Origin: Cloeon dipterum
Taxonomy: Eukaryota; Arthropoda; Insecta; Ephemeroptera; Baetidae
DNA length: 64,000 bases
Direction: 5' to 3'
Assembly (NCBI RefSeq): GCF_949628265.1
Contig: NC_088786.1
Span: forward strand, 33,005,681-33,069,680
Shown here one piece after another: positions 13,718-25,027 of this stretch (position 1 is the first letter of the stretch; each line of letters opens with the position of its first letter). The notes under the pieces are model-generated. The model saw only the letters and a program-made list of their open reading frames with translations. It ran no database searches and was not told the origin of the DNA. Both the position numbers and the translations under genes were made by a program.

Positions 13718-13723
13718 AATAAA
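13718..13723 (+). terminator. Polyadenylation signal AATAAA
   Basis: AATAAA about 190 bp after the stop codon of the heptad-repeat gene. A TTTATT (AATAAA on -) near 13760 may serve the oppositely oriented cysteine-rich gene, so the two 3' ends converge here. Confidence 0.6.
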
Positions 13724-13969
13724 CAGTTTATCGTTTTTTAGAGTATATATTATATAACCTTTATTTTCGTACAATACCCATAAAATGTATACAAGTTTTC
13801 AACTAAAAACAATTCTAAATTTCAGGTACAAGAATCGGAACTAATTTAGTGAAATAGAAATACTTCGTGCACCGAGGTTTGTCATATGCAAAGCACAAAA
13901 GCTTTCCGTTTTGTAGGTGCATTTAAAAGCGGTAAAAATTTGTGCAGAACTGCCAAAGCTGTATACAGA

Positions 13970-14577
13970 TTAAGTGCAGCCAACTCGTATTAGCTCGCAG
14001 TGAGTGGGCATGCGGCCGTAAAACACAGTGGTGCACCACTTGTAAATGCTTCCGTCATCCTTTGTGCAGCGGAGATTCACGCTTGCTGCAAATAATCAGC
14101 TTGATATTAGGTGGAAATTGTTTTTTTTGAGTTGAAATAAAAAATTCATTTTAAAGCGTAAAATAAAGGATTTTTTGCACAATAAATATTGCTCTCCTGA
14201 TTTGCTCTTGTAAATTCATATTTTCAAAATTTTATTTTAATTATAAATACGACTTGGTGCAAAGTAGAAAGAGTAAAATTCCAATACTTACTGAATTTAG
14301 CCCACTTTGGGCTTCCACCTGCGTTTAGCGAATGCGTCCGCTGAAAAAAAGGATTATTTAGAAAGTTAATTTCAACGACATGGCAAAATTTACCACTAGG
14401 GAGCTTTTTGGTCCGTTCGCCTCGAAGGCGCTGGCGACCACGCAGAAGCCAAGAGCTACGGACAAAGTGGACAATATTTAATAGAGCATATTGTTACTAA
14501 TTAAGCGGAACGTTACCAGAAATGAGGGCAAACAGCAGCAAGCCGATGCTCGGACAAATGAGACAGAAAAATTTCAT
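13970..14577 (-). CDS. Small secreted cysteine-rich protein, 95 aa
   Basis: Four exons on the minus strand: 14577-14517, 14455-14394, 14340-14292 and 14085-13970. They join in phases 1, 0 and 1 with GT-AG introns and end in TAA at 13972-13970. The N-terminus (MKFFCLIC...GLLLFALIS, continuing LGFCVVASAFEA) is a strong signal peptide. A short linker follows, then a C-terminal module with four cysteines spaced C-x10-C-x11-C-x6-C, ending on CELIRVGC followed by Thr and the stop. The architecture suggests a secreted peptide (toxin-like, antimicrobial or signalling), but I do not recognise the family. The gene is too fragmented for simple ORF finding and was assembled from splice signals, so exon 1 is its least certain part. 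Confidence 0.6.
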
Positions 14578-15319
14578 TTTGCTGCGGGTCGGAGCGAGGA
14601 AGTCAACAGTTGCGCAATAGAATCGGCGTCTCAAGTGCTCGTTTGTTTTGAAAACTCGGAGAATTCAGCTGATGCTGCATCTGCTGCGAAATTGATCACC
14701 GCGTCTTCCTTCATCCCCAATGCGTCTGCGCTGACGCGCAAATTTGCACAGCATCGCACACAACAACACTTTCCCACTCCTTTTCCGCAAATTATGCACA
14801 GGAGAGGGACGAAAACTTCTAGTCAATTTCTTAATTTGTATTTCGAATTGGCTGAAATTTAAAACTAAAGTTGTATGCGATGGCGAGAGTAAAATTAAAT
14901 TAAATTAATTGGAAAAAATAATTTATAAACATTAAAAAACACTCGCACTTGGAATATTTGGTTGATTAAAGATGTTTAAAACATATTGAAGAAAAATTGC
15001 CAGCTCGAAGTGTATATTTTCCATTTTCTTGTGCGGCCAGGAGGTGAAATTTTCATTTTCTACGCAGTACCTCCGCAACAAATTAGAATAATATGGGAAA
15101 AGTGTACATGTGGTAGTTCATTTGAGTAATTCATCATTTATAATTTATAAAACTTTTCAAGCTGCCATCGTTCTCATTTTTTAGCCTTCAGTCTTTAGTT
15201 ATTCATTTTTGAGACAGTACTTAGGTCATCTTTTCTACGATAAATAACAAACAAGAGCTACGTTTGAAACCAGCAAATTTTATTAAAGGTTTAATCGCTC
15301 GCCCTGACAGCAAGAATGA
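14578..15319. other. Intergenic, no supported gene
   Basis: AT-rich DNA between the cysteine-rich gene and the first protease homologue, both on -. A TTTATT near 15278-15283 is a likely polyadenylation signal for the protease homologue. Nothing else was recognised. Confidence 0.5.
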
Positions 15320-16691
15320 TTAACACTTGGGTGCCTTTCCCTTCGTCTTCTTCAAAATCCACGGGATTTGGCCCTGAATGTCGGTCATTGTGAAGGGGAA
15401 TGTATTCTTGTATGTTTCGTAATTGTGCAAGCTGATGACTCCTGCAACGCACATGTTTGTGACAGTTTTGGTAACATCGCCGGGAGTGGGTGTCGCAGCG
15501 GAGGGTGTCACAACAACAATTGGGCCGCCGCTGTCACCAGGCTGGAGAAAAAAAATCATTAGATCGATCACGATCAATTAAGAGTCACGTGCACACACGC
15601 ACAAAATATCCGCAAATCCCGGATATCTTTTACTTACACCGAAAGCGCCGGTGGTGCGATTCAACATGCCGTTGCTGCAGACTTGTGTGGACGCCAGTTT
15701 CAAGTAATGCGCTTTCAGCTGAGCCCTGCAGAAGGCGGTGGAGTTACCCATCGGGATCTCGGCCATGTTGAAAATGTAAGACGGGCCAGCAGGCACTGGA
15801 CAATCCGGATCGACGGGATCGTCTTCTGCAAATTCGATCAGAACGGTTTCTATCCGATGACCACTTTTTGCAATTTTTTGTGTTACCGACGCGACCGAAG
15901 CCGAGCGCGAGAACCTTGATGGTGCTGTTGTACATGACCATCTTCGGTTTGAAGAAACTGGGACAGCAGAAATTAATTGATTTTTTGGTGCCTGCCAAAG
16001 TTATCGACGTGTTGAGATAAATCAAAGCAATGTCGTTTTCGAGGCCGTTGTAAACGAACTTCTCGTGGATGACCCACTGGTCCTTGGTGGCGTTAAAGTT
16101 CTGGGCGCTTGCCGAGGTGCGGTCAATGTCACCAATCGTGACCATAGCATAGCTTGCCCTGCAAGTATTTCAGTCATTAAGAGTTTCCAAGGCAATAAAA
16201 ATTCAATCGCGAGGATTTCGTTGAAAATATTGTTCTCAGACCTTTCAAAGCACTGTGCCGCAGTGAGGATCCAAGACTCGTTAACAATGGCTCCACTGCA
16301 CTGGTGAACAGGAACGTCTTGGGAGGTGTACGTTTCAATGTAAGCCATGAAGGGCATGCTTGTGTTTCCCTCGGCTCCACCGTAAACATTTCCAATAACG
16401 TTGTTGGACGACCTTGCATCCGAGCTCATGTCCTCCAGAGGCTTAACCTGCGACACCTTCATGGCTCGCAGCTTGTCTGGGTGATGAGGGACGGAAATTA
16501 ATCAAAAGAAAGGACAAAAACCGTGCGTGGCCTTACGGATCTCAAACGGAGTCAGGAATTCGTTGTTAAATTTCAGTTCCGTCGCCTAAGCAAAATGGAA
16601 ATTTTGTCTGCCCGATTTTGAAAGTGGATCCACTCACCTGTATGGCGGCTAAAGAAAGGGCCAACAGGCCCAGAGTTCTCAGTCCCAACAT
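15320..16691 (-). CDS. Serine protease homologue 1 (His to Gln)
   Basis: Seven exons on -: 16691-16638, 16585-16537, 16476-16242, 16158-15887, 15825-15638 and 15541-15320 account for six; the 16158-15887 exon is read without a further intron. They sum to 1020 nt, 339 aa. A signal peptide (MLGLRTLGLLALSLAAIQ) is followed by a trypsin-fold domain. The usual IVGG start is replaced by VIGNVYGG. The catalytic His motif reads TAAQC (Gln at about residue 109), while the Asp (ENDIAL) and Ser (GDSGGP) motifs are intact. Loss of the general base predicts no peptidase activity, as in insect clip-type or haemolymph serine protease homologues that act as cofactors or binding proteins. A TATA box lies at 16750-16757. 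Corrected count: six exons in total. Alternative: a very weak protease. Confidence 0.85.
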
Positions 16692-16749
16692 GTTCGTCGT
16701 CCGTGTCCGTCGTCGTCAACTGGAATGATTTGCTACCGGCGGCGACCGT

Positions 16750-16757
16750 CTTTTATA
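16750..16757 (-). promoter_or_regulatory. TATA box of protease homologue 1
   Basis: TATAAAAG on the minus strand, about 60 bp upstream of the start codon at 16691, at a normal distance for a short 5' leader. Confidence 0.6.
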
Positions 16758-17218
16758 CCGTCCCTGACCGCCACCACCATCACCGTCTTTTAGCAAATGG
16801 AAAAGCAGGACGTGTCTTTTCCGTGTACAAGGAACTCGCCCTTTGTTATCAAGTCTAAGGAAACTGCTGTCCTTATCAAACTAGCACGCCTCTGCTTTTG
16901 AGTGCGGAAACGTGGTGAATTTGAATTTGCTGTGAATGCACACTCGTCATTGCCTAGTTAAACACACTAATTATTGTAAGCTAGGAGCAATTTTTTATAA
17001 TTTTTAAGTTAAGTGTGATTAATAGTTCCAGAGCTAAGTAAAATAAATATTTTTATCGTAGATTTGATTTTCTGTTGCCAGTAGTAAATAGAGAACCTTT
17101 TATTTATAAGATCTATTCTATGTATCTTTTGATAGCAATTGTTGAGATTTTTTTAAATATTTTAAATTTTCACGTTTCTCTCAACACCTTAAAGTTTTTG
17201 TGACAATGTTTTAGCATA

Positions 17219-17345
17219 GGCCTTGTTTGGCTCTGCTATCTCTTGATCGCCGACGTTTTAACGACCTGATCGCTGCTTATTCAAGTGCCTTTTCACTCTT
17301 TTTTTAATGCATATTTTGATGTATAATATGGTATAAGAGGAATAA
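17219..17345 (+). repeat. Dispersed repeat, copy 1
   Basis: Shares a core with 52232-52341 in the same orientation: GGCTATCTCTTGAT-like, then a CGAC/CGTTTTA segment, CGACCTGATCGCT, and TTCAAGTGCCTTTTCACTC, ending in AGAGGAATAAAT. The copies differ by substitutions and small indels. It is probably a short non-autonomous element, family unknown. Confidence 0.6.
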
Positions 17346-17731
17346 ATAAATAATATCATTTTTACTAATTGTCATTTTAGAAGCAAATAAAATGTTCTTA
17401 CTTTTGTGCCATTATGTGCATTAATTTCTTACAGTTTCATTCCATTTTATTTATTTCTCACAAATTTTAAATGTACACAAAAACGATTTACATGCACACT
17501 CCATTTATTTAATAAAATATTATTAAAATTTATATAGAGCGCACCAATCTTATTCTCTGATTTTTACGTCCTTCAGATGGAGTTTTCTTATTTCAAATAA
17601 TGACCTATAGCTTTAATGGCCCTGAATCATAGGTTAGAAAATATTAATGTCTTTCTTTTGTAAAACAAATGCAACGATTCAAATACGATTCATTTTATTT
17701 TCGGGATCAACGAAAAGATCAGTATAAAAAT

Positions 17732-18860
17732 TTATTGAGACTTCGGTCCTCCCATGGATTGGATCCACTTGAAGAAGGGGTCGATCCTGACGAACAGATC
17801 TGGCGTGTGCTTGTTGGCGGCATTGGGGGTCACTGGGCAGCGATCATCAGTGTCCTTGCTTGCCAAGCCCACCAAGAATGGCTTGTTGGTCTTCTTGTCG
17901 ACCGCGATGACCGGACTGCCAGCGTCGCCCTGCGGGAAGCGCGTTTATCAGCAAGAGTCGCGTGTGCGTTGTTTCATAAATACCGGACAAATGCCAACGG
18001 TTTGGGAGGGAGCCATGCAAAACAAAGATTTTTGCAGGTGGTACCAGTAGGGTTTTTTGGCGTAGATGTTAGTGCAATTCTTAGTCGGCAAATAGGTAAA
18101 TTCGACGGACTGCATGGTGTCGGGCATGTTCGTTTCGTTGTAGTTACCGAAACTAAACCAGGTCAGCTGCCAGTTCTTTCCAATTGCGTCCCCCCTGACA
18201 TTGGAGCCCTTGGGAAGACTGATCGGGAAGACGGTACCTGCAGAAATAAATAAAATGAACAGTCGGAAACAAAAACTGGGAAGAGAAGGAGACGCACTCG
18301 TGATATTGAACGGCGGGTAGACGCGGATGATGGCGATGTCGTTAACGTGCGTGTTCCTCATGAAATCTGGATGGTAGTAGATCTGGGTCATGTAGGAGAT
18401 TTGTCCCGTCGCGATTTCCGCCACCAGGTTGTCGGTGCGGAAGCCGGAGGAAATGATCGCGGCATTCGCGCTGTGACAGAGTTAATTTCAGTCTGAGAAG
18501 AATTTGGAGAGTCAAGATAGGCTTACCCGAACATGCACGATGCGACCGTCAAGATCAGGGAAGAGTTTATAAGCACTCCGCCGCAGAACTCGGTGTTGTT
18601 GATTTCCAGCCCCAAAGGCAGAATCGTGGCCACGTAGCCGGGGACAAACTGGACGTCCGCACCCCCAGTGAAGCGGCCTGCAATTTTTTTTTAATAAGTT
18701 TTAGTTTTTCACCAGGAAAAATGAAAACCCATTTAAATCTTGACCTGTGCTGATGACCAAAAAGTATTAAAAATGTATTAAAAGCTGTCACACCTTCTAA
18801 ATCCTCAGCGAAGGCTTGAGAGCTCAGCAAGATGAGCGCACCAATAACTGTCCACGACAT
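17732..18860 (-). CDS. Serine protease homologue 2 (His to Ser, Ser to Ala)
   Basis: Five exons on -: 18860-18794, 18677-18527, 18470-18298, 18237-17984 and 17929-17732. They sum to 843 nt, 280 aa. A signal peptide (MSWTVIGALILLSSQAFA) leads to a short pro-region and a trypsin-like fold starting RFTGGADV. The catalytic His motif is LTVASC (Ser in place of His), Asp is kept (NDIAII), and the nucleophile motif is GDAGSP (Ala in place of Ser). Two of three triad residues are gone, so the protein should not cleave peptides. It is likely a secreted binding or regulatory homologue. It sits head to tail with its two neighbours, suggesting tandem duplication. The stop codon overlaps an AATAAA. Confidence 0.87.
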
Positions 18861-20407
18861 GTTCAAGACCTTCTTCTCGAGCTCTCCTGAGAAATGTGTT
18901 GGAAACCACGAGCCCTCCTCCTTTTATAAACGACTATTCTACGTGGGAGGATATAAAATGTGGCTGTGCACCAATAAAATTTCCCTGCGAATAAAAATTC
19001 AAGGTGGCACTGGCTAGGGGGAAAAGATAATTTAATGGCTCATTTTCCCTGTTGAATGAAATTTATAAAAATTCCAGGAAATTAAAAGTTAGCAACATTT
19101 ATTACATCGTACAATCAATTTTATGGCTTTCTACCTACCTCTGATGGGAAATAATTAATTTTATTTCTTATTTAAAATACGAGAAAGGACATTTCTTAGA
19201 GAAGCAGGTGAATTTTATTTCAAAGTTGGTTAATGTTGCTGAGAGCTGCATTGCAATACTTTTAATATGGATTGCATCTCTCAATTAATTTCAAAATGTG
19301 TATACTGATCTAATTTTAATAATAACATTGCCGAAGAACATGATTAAAAGGCATTTCTAGCAATCAAGAGCTGCATTTACGTTGTAAACAAAATTATTTT
19401 GTCCTAAAGGAAGGTTAGCATCCTGTTGTTTTAAAAATAAATAGCTTCTTTTCAACGGTTCATCTCTTTCAAGCTTTACTTGGATGCATGGAAGTAATAA
19501 TTAAAGAAACAAGTAGCATATTATATTTCATTTACTCAGCAAATTAATCCAATCGCAATTCCAGCTTTCCAAAGTTAAACTTTATAAATATATGGGTTCA
19601 TTTCATTACGTCAATATAAATTTAAAAAAATCGGTAAGTCTTAGGGACATTTCAAATTGTAATGAAAGTGTTCAATGAAGAAATTGTATCTTTATTGAAA
19701 AAAGTACACGCACAAAATACAAGCTAAACTGCATGCCTATATTATGTATTTTAATATTCGTATTTTCAATATCAAATATGACACATTTGAAAGTTTTTAT
19801 GATAGTGAGAAACAGTTCACTTTCGTGGCGCTTTTATAGATAAGAACCTTTTAAGTTGGTTATCATTAAATTCAGGTTCGTCCCTCATATAAAGAAATGA
19901 ATTTTTATATGTTAATGGTCTCGCTCCCTTAGGTCGTAAAAGTCACTCTTTCTTTGAAAATATAACAGAAAATTGTGCTATCAAATCGTGAGTTTCAACG
20001 AGTTGTTCGCTAGAACCACAATTAATGCCATATTTCTTGCAAAGTTAGATTTTTTAATTGAAAAATGAAGATTTTTTGTTCGTTTGAAGGTAGAATAATT
20101 ATAACTCCTGTAGCTTTGAAACGCAACCTGCTCGACGTGCGTGCTGTGCACAAAGCCTAATTTTTAACGAGTTATTTTGTTTAAATTTTATTTTTGAGCT
20201 AATTTAAAAAATAACATATGAGATATTCATATAACTTTTGATTTTAAAGGAAACAATGCACGGAATGTGTTCGATTTTCATTTTTATTCACCAAATTCCT
20301 ATTTTAAAACGCTCGCTCCGGGTCTACAGATAAAATTTTTCTCTTTTTTTAAATAAATTATGCCAGATGATTTTTAGAGAAAGCGCGTCATTACAATAAT
20401 TGATGGA
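18861..20407. other. Intergenic, AT-rich
   Basis: No gene was supported in this 1.5-kb stretch. It includes the TATA box of protease homologue 2 and the 3' flank of protease homologue 3. Confidence 0.5.
18921..18928 (-). promoter_or_regulatory. TATA box of protease homologue 2
   Basis: TATAAAAG on the minus strand about 60 bp upstream of the start codon at 18860, the same spacing as in protease homologue 1. Confidence 0.6.
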
Positions 20408-21581
20408 TTATCCCAACAAATTCTCTCGTTTATTTGCCAAAGACTTGATCCACTTGATCGAAGAGGCGACGTTTGTAAACAAACTCGGCAGCGAGTCCTG
20501 GCACGCGTTGGCAATCGGCTTCGTCGCGATTCCGATCAGAACCTGTTGATTCTTGGATCTTGCGTCTTGGAATCTCAAGGATGCGCCGACATCATCGTCC
20601 TGCAGAAGAAAATAAAAATCCAAATGAGTGTCGAATCGATTTGACTCGCTCACCTCGCAGGTCGAGGGAATTCCCTTCGTGATATTAGCGCACAATACGG
20701 AGTTGGGCAAAACGACACTTCCGTACGCGGCGGCGCACTGCTTGTGCGGCATTACTAGGGCGGTCGAAGACCCCAAACTGTCCGAATCGCCACCGTCCAA
20801 GGTCTCTCCTAGAAACAACCATTATAGACTTATTACTTTAAAATCTTAATACGTACGGCTCGCTCCCCATCCTATGACGGAGACCGTTTTCAGCTTTGTG
20901 TTTGCATCCGGCCGAGCGTTGAACTGAGGAGCCAATTTGATAGTGCTCACGGTGCTTCCTGTTGATTTCATTTTTAAAAAATAATCCTTTTATTGAATTT
21001 TACAGGAGCATCACCATCCATTTGAGCTGGAGTTTGTAGCGTAACAACAGCCAAGTCGTTCTCGTGAAGACCAGAGTCTGGCTGGTAGCGATACGAAGGG
21101 TTGATGGTCACGCTCTGGACCAGAATTTTTTCATTGATGACCATCTTGGTTTGCGTGTTCAGACCGATTTTTACAGAACTTATGTCCGTTTTTAAATTTC
21201 CATTTTCACTACAAAAATCGGTTTAATAAAAATAATTAATTTAAATGCGAGTATGAAATTTACTCTTGGAAACAAGAAGCAGCGGTGAGAATGGCTTTGT
21301 TGGAAATCAATGCTCCGTGGCAACGCGCGTTCGCAGTCAGGATGAGGGCGACTTCCGCAGGTTGTTTTCTCTCGGTCACGACGTCCTGGTCTTCCTGCGT
21401 CGAAGGATCGATCGGCTGGGGATTATTGTTGGCGATGTTCAAAAGTTGATCAAGCAGGGATCCGGAGATGAAAGGGGCAAACTGCAAATATATTTTATTT
21501 AATTTAGTAAAATTAAATTTTGGTTATTGAACTTACCAAAAATGTGGACAAGCAAAATGCGGCAAGCAACGTTGAATTCAT
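20408..21581 (-). CDS. Serine protease homologue 3 (His to Ser, Ser lost)
   Basis: Six exons on -: 21581-21537, 21481-21264, 21208-21015, 20958-20857, 20808-20654 and 20599-20408. They sum to 906 nt, 301 aa. A signal peptide (MNSTLLAAFCLSTFL) is followed by a pro-region and a trypsin-like domain. The His motif is LTAASC (Ser replaces His), Asp is kept (ENDLAVV), and the core VIGWG is present. The GDSGGP region has become CEDDDVGAS, so there is no nucleophile. It is a non-catalytic homologue, most likely secreted to haemolymph or a gland lumen. Its triad losses differ from those of its two neighbours. Assignment to the trypsin fold rests on the conserved core motifs and cysteines. Confidence 0.85.
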
Positions 21582-21637
21582 GTTGAGCGAAGACAAATAT
21601 TAACGTCCTTGTGCGGTACATTTCCATGCACCAACTT

Positions 21638-21645
21638 TTTTTATA
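21638..21645 (-). promoter_or_regulatory. TATA box of protease homologue 3
   Basis: TATAAAAA on the minus strand, about 60 bp upstream of the start codon at 21581. Confidence 0.55.
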
Positions 21646-22487
21646 AAGTTCGTGATTTTAAATTTATCAACGAGACAGTCTGCACATCAAATTTTCAGCA
21701 AAAGGCAGCTTGCGAACAATGTAATCTACCAAATGGCACTTTCCTCGTGGCACTTATGCCCAGACGTGCCTCGATGGCCGAGCAGATTTGGTATCAAGAG
21801 AGGAAAAGTTGGCGAGCTTGATTTGTGTACAAGTATACGCGCATTTTTCGCAGATAAATTTTTCTGCGAGAAACAACTCTGAAATTTTTTGTCAGCTCAT
21901 CAGCACGTCGTTCCTGCTGATTGCGAGGTAAAATACTTTGAAGTGTTTCCTCAATTAAACCATGCGGTTGCAAAAGAACTTAATTTTTGTCAGCCTTGAA
22001 TTATTTTGAGAGTGAATTCTAAAATTAAATTAAATTTTGAAACTTACTCATTTTGAAATAGGTGTTTATTTAGCTTCTACATGCACTTAATCCATAATAA
22101 TTTTACAAAAGAAATATTTAAACTATTCTGGTTTTATTCTAATGAAGGTAGATGCACTTGTGGTTGTCAAAAATTCAGTTAAAATTTAACGCAGTTTCCT
22201 CGATTAATACCAAGCTGTTTGATTTCTCGTATAACTACAGAAATTTCCTGCTCAACTAGTTTCAGCTGCTGGTTGCAACCCTAATTCATGAGCTTGCTTT
22301 CCTGTCTAAGAGTTACCCCAGCATCCAAAACTATTCGAGAAGGGGATAAATGAAGAAATACAAAAAATTAAACATCTCGCTTGCTGTTAATTTCAACTGA
22401 ACATAATTAAACGAGTTTAGTGCCTAAATCATCATTACGCTAGTTTACAAACAAATATATTTGTGTAAATGCAAAGCTAACATGATT
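21646..22487. other. Intergenic between protease homologue 3 and the GPCR
   Basis: AT-rich, with no supported gene. It separates two minus-strand genes, so it holds the 3' flank of the GPCR and the 5' flank of the protease homologue. Confidence 0.5.
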
Positions 22488-24616
22488 CTACATGGGCAAA
22501 TTTTGTTCCTCTCTGTAAAAGTCCACTTCCTCCATGGCCTTGCAGCCTCTCAGATTTTTGTAAGCTGCCCTGTACTTTTCGTTCATCTTGTAGTAAATTA
22601 TCGGATTGATGATTGCAGAGAGCAGTGGCGGAATCCGGTAGGTTACGTAGAGAGCTGAAAATTGAACGTGATAGATGCTGGGAAATTAGATAGTCAAATA
22701 AACGTCACCTCCAGATGACCTGTAATCCTTTTTCGCCCAAAGCAGAATCGACGGGATCAGGTAGCAGAGCACGTAAATCGAGAAAACGGCAAAAACCATC
22801 TTCGCGTACACCAGCTCGTCGTCGTGCCTGCCAATTTTGGAGCTGCAATGAACAGATTTTATTTAATATTGCACATGATGATAATAATAATCGGATCGAG
22901 AGCGTACATGGAAAGCGCATTTCTTATTCTGATGAAGCTGTAGGAAATGACCAGCAACGCAATCATGAAGATCGCGATGGCAATGAAGACCTCGCTTTTT
23001 TGTCCTGCAATCGTGCCATTGTTGATGCAGTAGCCCGTTCCTTCGTCAACGTGGATGTTGCCTTTAAAAAAATTACTATCAGTGCCACAAAAAATGATAA
23101 TGCCCGCATTAACTCTGTGTGTAGCATTTTTATGGCCTCGTGTGAAGTTTATAAAAAAAAACTTGCTTTGAGATGTTCCAACTTTTAAAGAAATACGACG
23201 TTGACAGATCAATTAGATGCAATGAAAATTTCTTGGAACCTCTTCCCAAATATTACAATTGAGATCAATAGGAGCCAAAATTAAAGGTTAAACTCTATAA
23301 TTGTCATTATTTTTAAAGCCTTTTTTGTTTTTAAAAGTTGAGTCCATTCAAAAAGACTGCTGATGATAGTTAAAATAACAAGCTGCGCGTTGAGTGCGTG
23401 TTTTTTTATGCATATGCTGGGTTCCGGTCTCACGCGACGCAGGCATGACAACGGAGAAACACATTTGTTCGTCTCCTTTGTCAAATCTTGTTATTCGCTC
23501 GCGTTTTTTTTTGCAGCCAGCGAACCTCGTTTGATCCGAGTGAGCTCATTAATTTGGTCCACGCCGTCCTCGCGAGGCAAAAAACACACAGCATTTTGCG
23601 CACCAACTCAATCCTCAATTAATTACTCTCTAAAATCTAAAAACCCGGTTGAGATTATAATTTGCAAATATTGAAAGGGTAACGAGGCGTCAGTTTAATT
23701 AAAAAAAAAATTAATGCATTGATAGAGCTAATATTTCTCAATCAATGTTCGACTTTACCCCAAACTCCAAACAAAGCAGCGGCCGTGAACCCATAGCCAA
23801 TGCTCCATCCCACAATAATCATCATCCACATTCGCGTCTTCCCGAGCAATTTGGCTGCAGTCGACCTTGTGCACGTGATTTTGACATAGCTAAAGTAGAA
23901 AACTATTTATTTAGTTTCACGTCAGAAAAGTTGCGAGTGTCTCGCCTCGAGAAAGAGAGGAGGGCAATCATGATGATTGAGGTTGGTCCGTTGCCGTATC
24001 CGATTAATGAGCTGACGGCGCACAGCTCCTCGCTCAATTCCCAATTGGAGTAGTTGAGGAAGTCGAAAATCATCACCGGCACCAAAATCAAACACACAAG
24101 CAAGTTGCTGGCTGACAAACTGTGGACAGAAAAAACGGATTTCTTAATCCTGGAAAGAGATTTTTAAATTAAAAAATGTTACTTCCATTTAACTATAGCT
24201 AATTCTGCTACGGGAAAGTTATAAAGTCGAGAGGAGCTTGCACCGTTGCTCGGTGTGCACGCACATTTACAGTTAAGATCAAATAAATAGCCCTTTGAAG
24301 CCATCAAAAAACAAAATTAACAAGCGTAAAAAATGCGTGATCATCAGATCAAATTGAGAGGGTTAATTATGTGATGTTCTAAGTGAAATCCAATAAATAT
24401 TTCCATTTTTCTTTATCAGACACAAAAAAAGACGTTTCCAATAGCACACCTGGAAATAAAATAGGCGGAGGGGCATCTCAAGCTTTTGTTCTTGGCTAAA
24501 ATCACGATGGTCAGCGCATTCCCAATCACTCCCAACACGAACAGCAAAGTGCAGATGATGGCTCCGAGCAGCCACCAGTGCGACATGAAGGAGTCCTCCA
24601 TCTCGACTGTTTTCAT
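22488..24616 (-). CDS. Class A (rhodopsin-like) GPCR, 308 aa
   Basis: Six exons on -: 24616-24450, 24119-23946, 23889-23759, 23061-22908, 22842-22709 and 22654-22488. They sum to 927 nt. Seven hydrophobic segments are readable. TM1 has GN (GVIGNALTIVIL), TM2 LSASNLL, TM4 the conserved Trp (IIVGWSIG), TM6 VLCYLIP and TM7 NPIIY followed by a short tail. A cysteine near TM3 (ELCAV) and one in loop 2 (GYCINN) could form the usual disulfide. An in-frame stop directly precedes the start ATG. Intron 2 only works with a GC donor (GAG|GCGAGA), and the resulting codon at the DRY Arg position is Ser (SFSSYVKI). The TM6/TM7 style recalls the insect Tre1/Moody group, but the ligand is unknown. Confidence 0.8.
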
Positions 24617-25027
24617 CTAACGTGCTTGCCATCGCTAATTGATTGTTGACATTTTTATTCAAAGATCATTACGCTTGCGTATACACGTATGTTTTTTGAC
24701 TGGCTGACTGTCTCTTAAAATTTATTTGAGTCTCAATAACACATCAGAGGTTTAATCTTCGGATTCGCATCAAATAAAATAAAATATCAGTTTGAGCTCA
24801 TGAATTGGCGCAAATTTACGGAAAAATTTCAACGCAAAATCTAAAAGCTCTTTCCCATCCTGCGAATTTCGCTCTAGAGAAATATAGAGCGATGATTTCG
24901 ATTTTTTAAACTTGCACACGGAAGCTTGACGCCATTGCTATTGGAACATCCGCCTACGCTGGTTTCAATTCTCTCGAAAAATCTGCGTGATTTTCGGTCT
25001 ACACTCTACAAAACAGTTTATACCTGC
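24617..25027. other. Divergent intergenic region, GPCR and first OBP
   Basis: About 0.4 kb between the start codons of two divergent genes, so both promoters should lie here. No TATA box is obvious. Confidence 0.5.

Larger units (their letters stand above)
16692..17731. other. Intergenic with TATA box and a dispersed repeat
   Basis: Contains the promoter side of protease homologue 1 and one copy of a repeat also found near 52.3 kb (listed separately). The remainder is AT-rich with no gene seen. Confidence 0.5.

Noticed and set aside
15990-16038. Possible 50-bp intron inside protease homologue 1 (donor GTCGAT, acceptor CCCAG)
   Set aside because: The donor is poor and removing it would leave too few residues between the Asp motif and the GFG strand compared with other trypsins. 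The uninterrupted reading fits better.
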